DNA of 35,582 nt from NCBI GenBank assembly GCA_011050075.1, contig DRGK01000002.1, positions 1 through 35,582 on the forward strand, written 5' to 3'. The notes beneath the pieces are model-generated. The model was not told the origin of the DNA. It did not search any database and worked only from the letters and a program-made list of their open reading frames with translations. The translations under genes and the position numbers were made by a program. The stretch comes from Candidatus Jorgensenbacteria bacterium. Lineage in GTDB: Bacteria; Patescibacteriota; Minisyncoccia; UBA6257; GWB1-50-10. Position 1 is the first letter of the stretch. Every line of letters begins with the position of its first letter. Shown piece by piece: positions 1 to 9,141 of this stretch.

Positions 1-801
<801 letters not shown>

Positions 802-810
802 TTGTACAAA

Positions 811-922
811 AAGAGTCGATTGGTCGTTGTGGGCGATGACTGTGACTGTGCCTATGACAAGTTAGTCATAGGTGTTGTCAAAGTCATTGCTTGCTGATAG
901 AGCGACCAGGGTGTTGATCGAG
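811..922 (+). other. Nested inverted-repeat structure immediately downstream of 16S (possible processing or leader structure)
   Basis: TCGAT(816-820)/ATCGA(917-921), TGGTCG(821-826)/CGACCA(903-908), CCTATGAC(851-858)-AAGTTA-GTCATAGG(865-872). Confidence 0.5.
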
Positions 923-1005
923 TTCACCCAAACACTCGATTGTCGTTATTCATGAGAACGACGAAAAAATCTCAAATGGTTAGTAATCTGTAATCGATAC
1001 TGTGA

Positions 1006-1011
1006 TATAAT
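1006..1011 (+). promoter_or_regulatory. Extended -10 box (TGATATAAT) 8 nt before the start codon; probable leaderless promoter
   Basis: TGATATAAT-TACGTCAT-ATG. Confidence 0.65.
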
Positions 1012-1019
1012 TACGTCAT

Positions 1020-1466
1020 ATGCCAGAAGTAACGGTAGGTAATGTTGTTGCACCGCAGCAGCCACAACCGCAGCCACAATCCCAATCACAAAAAACTATA
1101 CTTATTGTTGAGGACGAGCCACTTCTCTCGACTCTTTTGAAACAGCGCTTTGAAAAGAGTGGTTATCGTGTATTGATAGCTGTAAATGGGGAAGTAGCGC
1201 TGAAGACTGTGCAGGCAGAATTACCTAATCTCATTTTGCTTGACATTATATTGCCAAAAGTGTCTGGGTTTGAGTTTATGGAGCGAGTGCGCCAAGATCC
1301 TCAGACAAGTCAAGTGCCCATCATCGTGACATCAAATCTTGGACAAGAGAGTGATATTAAGAAAGGACGAGAACTGGGTGCGGTTGGTTATTTTGTAAAG
1401 GCGCAAGTCTCTATTGAAGATCTCGTGCGTGAGGTTGCAAAGTATCTGCAGAGTGACAACAAGTAA
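1020..1466 (+). CDS. Stand-alone response regulator receiver (REC) domain protein
   Basis: TILIVEDEPLL, NLILLDIILPKVSGFEFM, PIIVTSN, FVKAQ; CheY-like pattern with phospho-acceptor Asp. Confidence 0.92.
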   Translation: MPEVTVGNVVAPQQPQPQPQSQSQKTILIVEDEPLLSTLLKQRFEKSGYRVLIAVNGEVALKTVQAELPNLILLDIILPKVSGFEFMERVRQDPQTSQVPIIVTSNLGQESDIKKGRELGAVGYFVKAQVSIEDLVREVAKYLQSDNK

Positions 1467-1529
1467 TAACACCTGTGTGGAAAACTTTTTTGAGACGCTG
1501 TACTATAATGTATAGTATTATATAAGGAG

Positions 1530-2063
1530 ATGAAAAAGGGTTTTACGCTTATTGAATTGCTGATTGTTATTGCAATTTTAGCGGTACTCGCGACGGCGGT
1601 AACGCTTATCTTGAACCCCGCAGAGATGCTTAAGCAGGGGCGGGATGCGACGCGCCTCTCTGATTTAGCGGCAATCCACAGTGCAATTGCGCTCTATCTG
1701 GCTGATGTTTCTAGTGCATCATTTAATTCCACTCTCAATTGTAATGTTGCACTTGCAACCTCGCCTCCCACAGCTTGTTCAGCGGTTACATCGACTGTCG
1801 TGACTGGCGGAGGATGGGTGGATATAAATTTTACTAGTGTATCAGGCGGTTCACCGCTTTCACGGTTACCTCTTGATCCAACAGATGATAATACCCACTA
1901 CTATGGATTTGGTTCCAATACAAGTGGAGAGTACGAGTTAATTACCCAGATGGAGAGTGCGCGGTATGTAAATACTGGCCCTGCTGATAAAGAATCAACC
2001 GACGGCGGAGAGGACTCAGATTTCTATGAAATAGGAAACGATGCTGGATTGGATATATGGTAG
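1530..2063 (+). CDS. Type IV pilin (prepilin-type N-terminus)
   Basis: MKKGFTLIELLIVIAILAVLATAVTLILNPAE: class III signal with G/F cleavage site and E5. Confidence 0.92.
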   Translation: MKKGFTLIELLIVIAILAVLATAVTLILNPAEMLKQGRDATRLSDLAAIHSAIALYLADVSSASFNSTLNCNVALATSPPTACSAVTSTVVTGGGWVDINFTSVSGGSPLSRLPLDPTDDNTHYYGFGSNTSGEYELITQMESARYVNTGPADKESTDGGEDSDFYEIGNDAGLDIW

Positions 2064-2106
2064 ATAATGTTACATAGAAGAGTGAACTTTTGTGTGTGTA
2101 GTTGTG

Positions 2107-2112
2107 TATAAT
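2107..2112 (+). promoter_or_regulatory. -10 box TATAAT, 8 nt before the pilin 2 start codon
   Basis: TATAAT-AAGTAGTA-ATG. Confidence 0.6.
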
Positions 2113-2120
2113 AAGTAGTA

Positions 2121-2711
2121 ATGAAAAAAGGTTTCACGCTTATTGAACTGTTGATTGTTATTGCAATTTTGGCGGTACTCGCGACGGCGGTAACGCTTGT
2201 TTTAAACCCCGCAGAGCTTATAAAGCAGGGGCGAGATGCGACGCGGTTGTCTGATTTAGCCGCGGTACATAGTGCAATAGCTCTCTATTTAGCTGACGTT
2301 TCAAGTGCAGGTATTGGTGGTGTAAATAATGCTGCATGCTCTGGAGCATTTGCTCGGTGTACCTCAGGTAGCACAGAGAACTTTGTTACTATCAGCAGTT
2401 GTTCGACCAATGCATCAACCACTGTAGATGGCACTGGATGGGTTGCAGTTGACTTTGAAAATATTTCAGGTAATTCACCGCTCTCGCGTCTTCCGATTGA
2501 CCCGAATAATGGTTCTACGAACTGCGGCTCCGGCGGTTATGCATGCCTCTATGCGTACGGTTGTACCGGCACCGAATACGAGCTTAATGCTGCTATGGAA
2601 AGTGAAAGATATAGATATGATGGCACATCCGATGTAGAGAGTAGTGACGGTGGTGATGATATTAACGTCTACGAAATAGGAAACTCTCCTAACTTGACGT
2701 GTTGTGATTAG
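2121..2711 (+). CDS. Type IV pilin, paralog of the preceding gene
   Basis: N-terminal ~60 aa almost identical to the 1530-2063 product; C-terminal half diverged. Confidence 0.92.
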   Translation: MKKGFTLIELLIVIAILAVLATAVTLVLNPAELIKQGRDATRLSDLAAVHSAIALYLADVSSAGIGGVNNAACSGAFARCTSGSTENFVTISSCSTNASTTVDGTGWVAVDFENISGNSPLSRLPIDPNNGSTNCGSGGYACLYAYGCTGTEYELNAAMESERYRYDGTSDVESSDGGDDINVYEIGNSPNLTCCD

Positions 2712-2739
2712 TAATTATTTGATTGCAGTGCTTACCAGT

Positions 2740-2760
2740 ACCTCTTTGAGAGGTTTTTTT
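2740..2760 (+). terminator. Intrinsic terminator after pilin 2
   Basis: ACCTC-TTTGA-GAGGT followed by T7. Confidence 0.75.
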
Positions 2761-2764
2761 GTTT

Positions 2765-2770
2765 TATAAT
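2765..2770 (+). promoter_or_regulatory. -10 box TATAAT, 7 nt before the next start codon
   Basis: TATAAT-AAAGTGT-ATG. Confidence 0.6.
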
Positions 2771-2777
2771 AAAGTGT

Positions 2778-3341
2778 ATGGTGACAGTATTTTCGTTTAG
2801 TGTTCTATCTATTGTATTTATCGTCCAGTTAGCCAGCTTGAAGAAGCGTTTTAGTTTCAAGCGTGGAGTCCGACTTCTCCTTTTTATTACAGTAGGTTTT
2901 ATACTCGCATATTTTGTGTACCTCATTGTGTTTCAATATATTCTCTGGCGAGATGCTGGTCCGCCTTCAATCTATTTTATTCCTCCATACCAGAGTATGT
3001 GGTATGTGGTTAACTATCACTTCATCCGTTTCGGACTGTACTACCTCATCTCACTCGCTGCAGCGGCAGCGTTTTTTGTTACGGCGCAGAAACTCAATAA
3101 CCGCTTTAACGAACGGTTTTTCGAGCCGGAAGAACCCTACTTGGGAGCGCTCTCTATATTTCTTCTTGGTAACCCTGCGTGGGGATATGCGTGGATATTC
3201 TACATCGTGGCTATGCTTTCTGTTGCTGCCATAGCCACTAGTTACCAATTATTAGTTACGAAAGAAAATCACAGATTTTCTTTGTACTGGCTGTGGCTGC
3301 CAGTGGCAATCTTGACTATAATAGTAATGAGCTTGTTTTAA
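2778..3341 (+). CDS. Hypothetical multi-pass membrane protein
   Basis: ORF of 187 aa with about four hydrophobic segments, between pilin and pilB genes. Confidence 0.8.
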   Translation: MVTVFSFSVLSIVFIVQLASLKKRFSFKRGVRLLLFITVGFILAYFVYLIVFQYILWRDAGPPSIYFIPPYQSMWYVVNYHFIRFGLYYLISLAAAAAFFVTAQKLNNRFNERFFEPEEPYLGALSIFLLGNPAWGYAWIFYIVAMLSVAAIATSYQLLVTKENHRFSLYWLWLPVAILTIIVMSLF

Positions 3342-3358
3342 CCTAAAACCTAAAATCA

Positions 3359-5071
3359 GTGATAAACCTTTCTACAGAACGTCTTAAGCAGATTCTGATT
3401 ACTGCGGGCATTATTGACGAAAAAACGTTCAATACGATTGTTGATGAAGCTAGTCGGCGCAAACAGAATCCAATTGATATCATCATCTCGCGCGGCATTA
3501 TCAACGAGGACTATTTTTATCTCATCTTAGCAAAAGCATTTAATGTTGAGCGTGTTGACCTCGGCGCAACAGTCATTGATGAGCAGGTTCTGCAAGTGAT
3601 TTCAGAGGATATTGCGCGTTCCCGACGTGTGGTAATCTTTGGACGCAATCAGGACGGGTCGTACAATGTTGCGATGGAAAATCCAACAGACCTGGAAACG
3701 ACCAATTTCCTAACCCTGCGTCTCGGTGCGCCCGTGCGACCATTCTTAGTGTCTGATGAGGATCTCAATCGTGGTTACACGCTGTATGGACAGAAACAGG
3801 CACAAGACTTCAAACAGTTGATTGAACAAAGTATTAAAGAATCACTCCGTTCAAAAGCGCGAGGTGCTGAGGAGGCGGCGAAAGATGTACCGATAGTTGC
3901 GCTGGTGGATAATCTGCTGGCATATGCGATTTCTTCACGCGCATCTGATGTGCACTTTGAAATTTTGGATGATGCGGTACTGATACGTTTTCGGATTGAT
4001 GGTATTTTACATGAGATTCTGCGTATGTCGCCTCAAGTCCATTCGTCCGTGATTGCACGTTTAAAAATCCTTTCCGGATTACGTATCGATGAGCACGCAA
4101 AACCGCAGGATGGGCGATTTCGTTATAAAGTTGGTGGGAAACTTATTGACATCCGTGTTTCTATTATCCCTACGTTCTATGGTGAAAAAGTTGAACTCCG
4201 TTTGCTGGATGCAGCACAAAAGCCGCTCGCACTTGAGGAGCTTGGTATGTTTGAAAATACTGCGAAACGTATACGTGACGCGATAGGAAAAAGTTACGGG
4301 ATGGTACTCGTGTGTGGCCCTACCGGTTCCGGAAAGACGACAACGCTGTATTCTATTATGAATATATTGAACCGTCCAGAGGTGAACATTGTTACCATTG
4401 AGAACCCAATTGAGTACGACATGCGGTACGTTAATCAGATTCAGGTGAATGAAATTGCGGGTATTACGTTCTCAAATGGTCTTCGCTCTATTTTGCGCCA
4501 AGACCCAAATATCATTATGGTTGGTGAAATTCGGGACAGTGATACCGCCGGCATTTCTGTGCAGGCCGCACTGACCGGACACCTTGTGCTTTCAAGTTTG
4601 CACACAAATGACGCACCAACTGCCATACCGCGTTTAATGGATATGGGTATTCAGCCGTTTTTGGTCTCAGCCGTTTTAAACGCAATCAGCTCACAGCGAT
4701 TGGTGCGCCATGTTCATATAGACTGCATTGAGTCATATACTCCGAAGAAGGCAGTATATGAAACCATTAATGAGCAGCTTATGGAGTTGGATGTTGATCC
4801 TAAAGCGGTCAAACTTCCTAAAACGTTCTATCGTGGTAAGGGTTGTGATGCGTGTAATCACACGGGGTATGTGGGACGCATTGGTATTTTTGAGGTAATG
4901 GAAATAACCGAGAATATTCGTCAGCTTATCATCAGTCCCAACTTTGATTTAGACACATTACAGCATCTGGCGCGCAAAGAGGGTATGGTTTCCATGTTTG
5001 AGGATGGTTTGCGGAAGGTCGAGTTGGGTATGACGACCGTTGATGAACTATTTCGGGTGATTCGGGAGTAA
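3359..5071 (+). CDS. pilB: Type IV pilus assembly / type II secretion ATPase PilB/GspE (GTG start)
   Basis: Walker A GPTGSGKTTTLYS, Asp box, Walker B IIMVGEIRD, His box LSSLHTNDA, C-terminal GKGCDACNHTGYVGRIGIFE. Confidence 0.96.
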   Translation: MINLSTERLKQILITAGIIDEKTFNTIVDEASRRKQNPIDIIISRGIINEDYFYLILAKAFNVERVDLGATVIDEQVLQVISEDIARSRRVVIFGRNQDGSYNVAMENPTDLETTNFLTLRLGAPVRPFLVSDEDLNRGYTLYGQKQAQDFKQLIEQSIKESLRSKARGAEEAAKDVPIVALVDNLLAYAISSRASDVHFEILDDAVLIRFRIDGILHEILRMSPQVHSSVIARLKILSGLRIDEHAKPQDGRFRYKVGGKLIDIRVSIIPTFYGEKVELRLLDAAQKPLALEELGMFENTAKRIRDAIGKSYGMVLVCGPTGSGKTTTLYSIMNILNRPEVNIVTIENPIEYDMRYVNQIQVNEIAGITFSNGLRSILRQDPNIIMVGEIRDSDTAGISVQAALTGHLVLSSLHTNDAPTAIPRLMDMGIQPFLVSAVLNAISSQRLVRHVHIDCIESYTPKKAVYETINEQLMELDVDPKAVKLPKTFYRGKGCDACNHTGYVGRIGIFEVMEITENIRQLIISPNFDLDTLQHLARKEGMVSMFEDGLRKVELGMTTVDELFRVIRE

Positions 5072-5072
5072 T

Positions 5073-6284
5073 ATGGCACAGTTTCATTACATTGCATCAC
5101 AACCTGACGGTAGAATTGTTGAGAGTGAACTGGAGGCACAGCAGGTTTCTGATGTACTGCAGTTTCTTACTTCACGCGGCTTAAAACCGATTAGTGTAAA
5201 GCTTGTTGAGCGCGCAAAGGAGGAGCGTAAAACGTTGTTTAGGGGACGTGTGACTATTGCAGACCAGATTTTTCTCTTTCGATACCTCACACTTATGCTG
5301 CAGATAGGAACTAATCTACTGCAGGCTGTTAATATTTTAATTGATGATTTTGATAAGCCGTCTGTCAAATCATTTTTACTTGAGGTACGTTCAAATCTTG
5401 AGCGTGGGCAACCATTCCATTCAACATTTGCAAAATACCCGAAGGTGTTCAGTTCAGTACATATTAATCTCATTAAGGCAGGAGAAGTATCAGGAAACCT
5501 TCAGAATATATGTGACAACATTACACAGTCTCTCCTAAAAGAAAAGGGACTGCGTGACCAGCTTCGCAACGCGCTTATTTATCCAACGATGCTGCTCGGC
5601 ATATCCGTATTTATTTTGATTTTCTTGATTACGTTTGCGTTACCGAAGATTGCCGGCGTATTTTTGGACAGCGGCTTTGAACCCCCTGTCTTTTCAAGAG
5701 TCGTGTTCACGGTTGGGCTCTTCATCGGGAAGATTTGGTTTTGGTTGTTTGGAGGTTTCATTTTACTTGCATTCTTGTTCTTTTATCTATATCGCACATC
5801 GCTATTTTTCAGAAGGTTTCTATGGTCTGTTGTGACGGATATTCCTGTAGTCAGTGACATTATTAAGAAACGTGCGATACAACGGTTTGCGGCAACATTT
5901 TCGTCTCTGGTAAAGGCAGGTATTACCATTACCGGGGCGTTGGAGATTACCGCTGATGCAGCCGGGCACGAGGAAATGAAACAGGCACTACTTCGTATTT
6001 CTCGAGAAGGGATTTCGAAGGGACTGGTACTTGGTGAGGCGTTTCGGCGCGAAACGTTTTTTCCGAAAATGGTGGTCAATCTTATCGCGATTGCGGAGAA
6101 GGCGGGACATGTTGAAAATGTATTGGAGACACTTGCCGACTTTTACATTGGCGAAATTGACAACTCGCTCAAGAGACTGGTATCTCTCTTGGAGCCGATA
6201 CTACTTTTGATCATAGGATTTGTGATTGGTATTATTGCGCTCGCCATTATTGTGCCGATCTATGAACTCACTACGCAGTTTTAG
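5073..6284 (+). CDS. pilC: Type IV pilus inner-membrane platform protein PilC/GspF
   Basis: T2SSF domain pattern (ADQIFLFRYLTLMLQIGTNLLQAV; AGITITGALE; EPILLLIIGFVIGIIALAIIVPIY), adjacent to pilB. Confidence 0.95.
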   Translation: MAQFHYIASQPDGRIVESELEAQQVSDVLQFLTSRGLKPISVKLVERAKEERKTLFRGRVTIADQIFLFRYLTLMLQIGTNLLQAVNILIDDFDKPSVKSFLLEVRSNLERGQPFHSTFAKYPKVFSSVHINLIKAGEVSGNLQNICDNITQSLLKEKGLRDQLRNALIYPTMLLGISVFILIFLITFALPKIAGVFLDSGFEPPVFSRVVFTVGLFIGKIWFWLFGGFILLAFLFFYLYRTSLFFRRFLWSVVTDIPVVSDIIKKRAIQRFAATFSSLVKAGITITGALEITADAAGHEEMKQALLRISREGISKGLVLGEAFRRETFFPKMVVNLIAIAEKAGHVENVLETLADFYIGEIDNSLKRLVSLLEPILLLIIGFVIGIIALAIIVPIYELTTQF

Positions 6285-6288
6285 GTTC

Positions 6289-7464
6289 ATGACTCGTCAT
6301 TCATCACGGAGCGGGTTCACACTGACAGAGGTTCTTATTGTAGTTGCGATTGGCGTAGTACTGACCTCTTCTGGGTTTCTATCATTGAATTCGTTTCGTA
6401 ACCGGAAAGATGTTGAGTTTTCAATGTTGGAAGTTACCGCGGTGGTGCGTGAGACACGTGAACGTTCAGTAACGCAGAAAGATGGTTTCGGTTGGGGTAT
6501 TCGATTCATCAGCACGAGCACTGGAGATATCTACAAAGTATTTCAGGGAAGTTCGTACGCGAATGGTACGACAACTGCGACACATTCATTTCGCAGGCCG
6601 GTAGAGTTTGGCGAACCAGCCGGTAATCGTATAGTGGATATTCTATTCAACCCCATTAGCGGGAAAGTGAGCACCCGTAAAATTATCACTGTTTCTCCCA
6701 AAGCCTCTCGTTCATACATCGGAGATATTATCGTAAATACACAAGGACTTGTTACACAGCGAATGGAAGATGGTATCGTTGGCTACTGGCACTTTGATGA
6801 AGAAACTAGTACCAGTACGTATGATGCATCGAGTAATGATAATACCGGGACGCTTACGAATGGCCCTACATGGCAGTCTGGTTCGAGTTGTAAAGCTGGG
6901 GGGTGTCTGTATTTTGATGGTGATGATGATTATATTTCTATACCAGATGACAAGTCATTACGGGCCAATACAACAGATCAATTAAGTTTCAGTATGTGGG
7001 TTAAGAGTGATGATTATACTAATGATCAAGCTTTTATTGCCAAAAGACATACAAATAATAATAGCGGGCATTATCTTATTCAAACACAGCTTTCAGGAAA
7101 AATATTGTTTGCTTGGTATACAGGACAATCACCAGCTGGAAGTGCTTATTACCGCACTAACGACGTTGTTCTAACAGCAGGCCAATGGCATCATATTGGA
7201 ATTAGTAAAGTGTGGAGTGATTCTAGTCCCGATTTTCATATTTATGTTGATGGCGTAGAGAAATCATTTACTGCTGTTAACCCCACTAGATTAGCTTCTA
7301 ACTACACAGGAGGTTATGTTCCTTCTTCTATTGGTGCAGCAAGGCGAGCTGAGGGATATGGAGGTAATTATGCGCTTTTCAAAGGTTTCATCGACGAAGT
7401 TCGCATGTATAACGTTGCTCTTTCTTCCAGCACAATCAAAGCACACTATGATGACCTTAAATAA
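6289..7464 (+). CDS. Prepilin-type N-terminus fused to a LamG/ConA-like domain
   Basis: SGFTLTEVLIVVAIGVVLTSSGF prepilin segment; GIVGYWHFDE...CLYFDGDDDYISIPD...FSMWVKSD...IDEVRMYNVALS LamG pattern. Start chosen after the pilC stop. Confidence 0.85.
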   Translation: MTRHSSRSGFTLTEVLIVVAIGVVLTSSGFLSLNSFRNRKDVEFSMLEVTAVVRETRERSVTQKDGFGWGIRFISTSTGDIYKVFQGSSYANGTTTATHSFRRPVEFGEPAGNRIVDILFNPISGKVSTRKIITVSPKASRSYIGDIIVNTQGLVTQRMEDGIVGYWHFDEETSTSTYDASSNDNTGTLTNGPTWQSGSSCKAGGCLYFDGDDDYISIPDDKSLRANTTDQLSFSMWVKSDDYTNDQAFIAKRHTNNNSGHYLIQTQLSGKILFAWYTGQSPAGSAYYRTNDVVLTAGQWHHIGISKVWSDSSPDFHIYVDGVEKSFTAVNPTRLASNYTGGYVPSSIGAARRAEGYGGNYALFKGFIDEVRMYNVALSSSTIKAHYDDLK

Positions 7465-8668
7465 AAACGAGACAGGACAATCTCTCATTGAGATTATTAT
7501 CGCTCTGGCAATCGGTGCGCTCCTCATCGGTGCTGCAAGTATGGCGATAATTGTCGTACTGCAGTCAAGCTCTGCGAGTCAGATACAGCAGAGCGCTACG
7601 ATACTTGGACAGGATATTATGGAGAAGACGCGCGCATTTTCGCTCGGCAGCTGGGATGGCTTGTATGGCCTGACGAAAGGCTCAAGCACGCTGTACTATT
7701 TCTATACTACGAGCACGCAGTTTGCTATCTTGCAGGGTAAAGAGGGGATAATTGCGAATGATATCCATGACGGTTTGGTTGGATACTGGAAGCTTGATGA
7801 GGCGAGCAGTACGATTGCCTATGACTACTCTGGAAACGGGAACGATGGGACGCTCGCGGGTGGCGTAACGAGAGCGACATCTACCTGTAAAATTGGCTAC
7901 TGCTTGGATTTTAATGGATCAACTAATTATGTGGATGTTGGTAGTATCAGCTTAAGTAGTCCAATAACTTTTTCTGCATGGATTAATCCATCGGTTCTTG
8001 ATAGTAATGACAACCCGGTGGTTTACAATACTACTTACTTCCAAGTTTGGTCGAATAAAATTCGTTTTGTTATAAATAATGCTGCCGCAACTGCTTATAC
8101 AATCACTTCAGCAGATACGTGGTATCACGTTGTTGGAACCTATGATAAGGATGCAGATCCTTCTGATAACATAAAATTATATGTAGATGGAGTGTTACGG
8201 GACGAATATGGTTGGCCTAACGAAATAGCAGCTGGAAATCTACTTATCGGTGCGTACACTGGACCACAACTTTATTTTGATGGTCTTGTTGATGACGTTC
8301 GTATATACAACCGTGCACTTGACGCTGATGAAGTTAAACATCTCTATAACTCCACGCTTTTCACTCGCTATTTCTACGTTGAGAATGTGAATCGTGATAC
8401 TGGAGGAGATATTGTAACCTCCGGTGGTACTGAGGACCCGACAACACAGAAGGTGACTGCGGTGCTTCAGTGGGACACAAGCCAAGGAACTCAAGAGTTT
8501 ACGTTTTTTGAGTACATGACGAGGTGGCGAAATCGTGTGTTCCACCAGTCCGACTGGTCAGGTGGGAGCGGCCAAGATAGTGTGATAACCGTTCCGAATG
8601 AGAGGTTTGCAAGTTCAAGTGGTGTAGATACAGCAACGCCCGGGCAGTTTAGGATAGAGGGACTTTAA
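7448..8668 (+). CDS. Second prepilin-type protein with LamG/ConA-like domain
   Basis: GQSLIEIIIALAIGALLIGAAS prepilin segment; GLVGYWKLDEASS...CLDFNGSTNYVDVG...FSAWINPS...VDDVRIYNRALDADEV. Start at 7448 or 7451 overlaps the upstream gene end; the track start at 7316 is too far upstream. Confidence 0.85.
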   Translation: MMTLNKNETGQSLIEIIIALAIGALLIGAASMAIIVVLQSSSASQIQQSATILGQDIMEKTRAFSLGSWDGLYGLTKGSSTLYYFYTTSTQFAILQGKEGIIANDIHDGLVGYWKLDEASSTIAYDYSGNGNDGTLAGGVTRATSTCKIGYCLDFNGSTNYVDVGSISLSSPITFSAWINPSVLDSNDNPVVYNTTYFQVWSNKIRFVINNAAATAYTITSADTWYHVVGTYDKDADPSDNIKLYVDGVLRDEYGWPNEIAAGNLLIGAYTGPQLYFDGLVDDVRIYNRALDADEVKHLYNSTLFTRYFYVENVNRDTGGDIVTSGGTEDPTTQKVTAVLQWDTSQGTQEFTFFEYMTRWRNRVFHQSDWSGGSGQDSVITVPNERFASSSGVDTATPGQFRIEGL

Positions 8669-8678
8669 TTAAGTATGG

Positions 8679-8684
8679 CATACT
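8679..8684 (+). promoter_or_regulatory. Extended -10 box (TGGCATACT), 7 nt before the start codon
   Basis: TGGCATACT-AATAACT-ATG. Confidence 0.55.
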
Positions 8685-8691
8685 AATAACT

Positions 8692-9138
8692 ATGGATAAT
8701 TCACCAGAGACGTATCAAGAACCTGTTCGCAAAGATTTTTTACCCTCACAGGAAGAGCTTGCAGAAGTGGGTAAGCACGTGGAGCGTGTAATGAATGAGT
8801 ACGAGCACGGAGAAGGAAAACCAATTGAGAAACATGAAGTTGTCAAACAGTCCTTACAACAGATGGTTGTAGAGGATATGCCAAACACAGAGCAGAGCAG
8901 TAATGTTTTGACACCAGATGTAACTGAATCACGCCTTCCTGTATATATGGCAGGTGATCAATCAAGTGATGAGATTAAGGCCACCGTCATGTCTTTACTG
9001 GAAACCACATTAAAGAAGGGGTTACTGCGTGGATTGCGGGCGTCACGAAAATATCCACCATTCGTTCAGGATGCGTTCCATGACGCACTGATTGATAAGT
9101 TACTTCCAGAACTTGAGCGGCGAGGATTTTTGAAATAG
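8692..9138 (+). CDS. Hypothetical protein upstream of a VirD4-like ATPase
   Basis: ORF of 148 aa; directly followed by 9142. Confidence 0.75.
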   Translation: MDNSPETYQEPVRKDFLPSQEELAEVGKHVERVMNEYEHGEGKPIEKHEVVKQSLQQMVVEDMPNTEQSSNVLTPDVTESRLPVYMAGDQSSDEIKATVMSLLETTLKKGLLRGLRASRKYPPFVQDAFHDALIDKLLPELERRGFLK

Positions 9139-9141
9139 TAC

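Noticed and set aside
920-985. Hairpin GTCGTT..AACGAC followed by GAAAAAATC as a 16S terminator
   Set aside because: The run after the stem is A-rich, not T-rich, on the + strand; does not fit an intrinsic terminator.
1525-1532. AGGAG before pilin 1 as a Shine-Dalgarno site
   Set aside because: It abuts the ATG with zero spacing and the 16S tail lacks CCUCC, so it cannot act as a normal SD.
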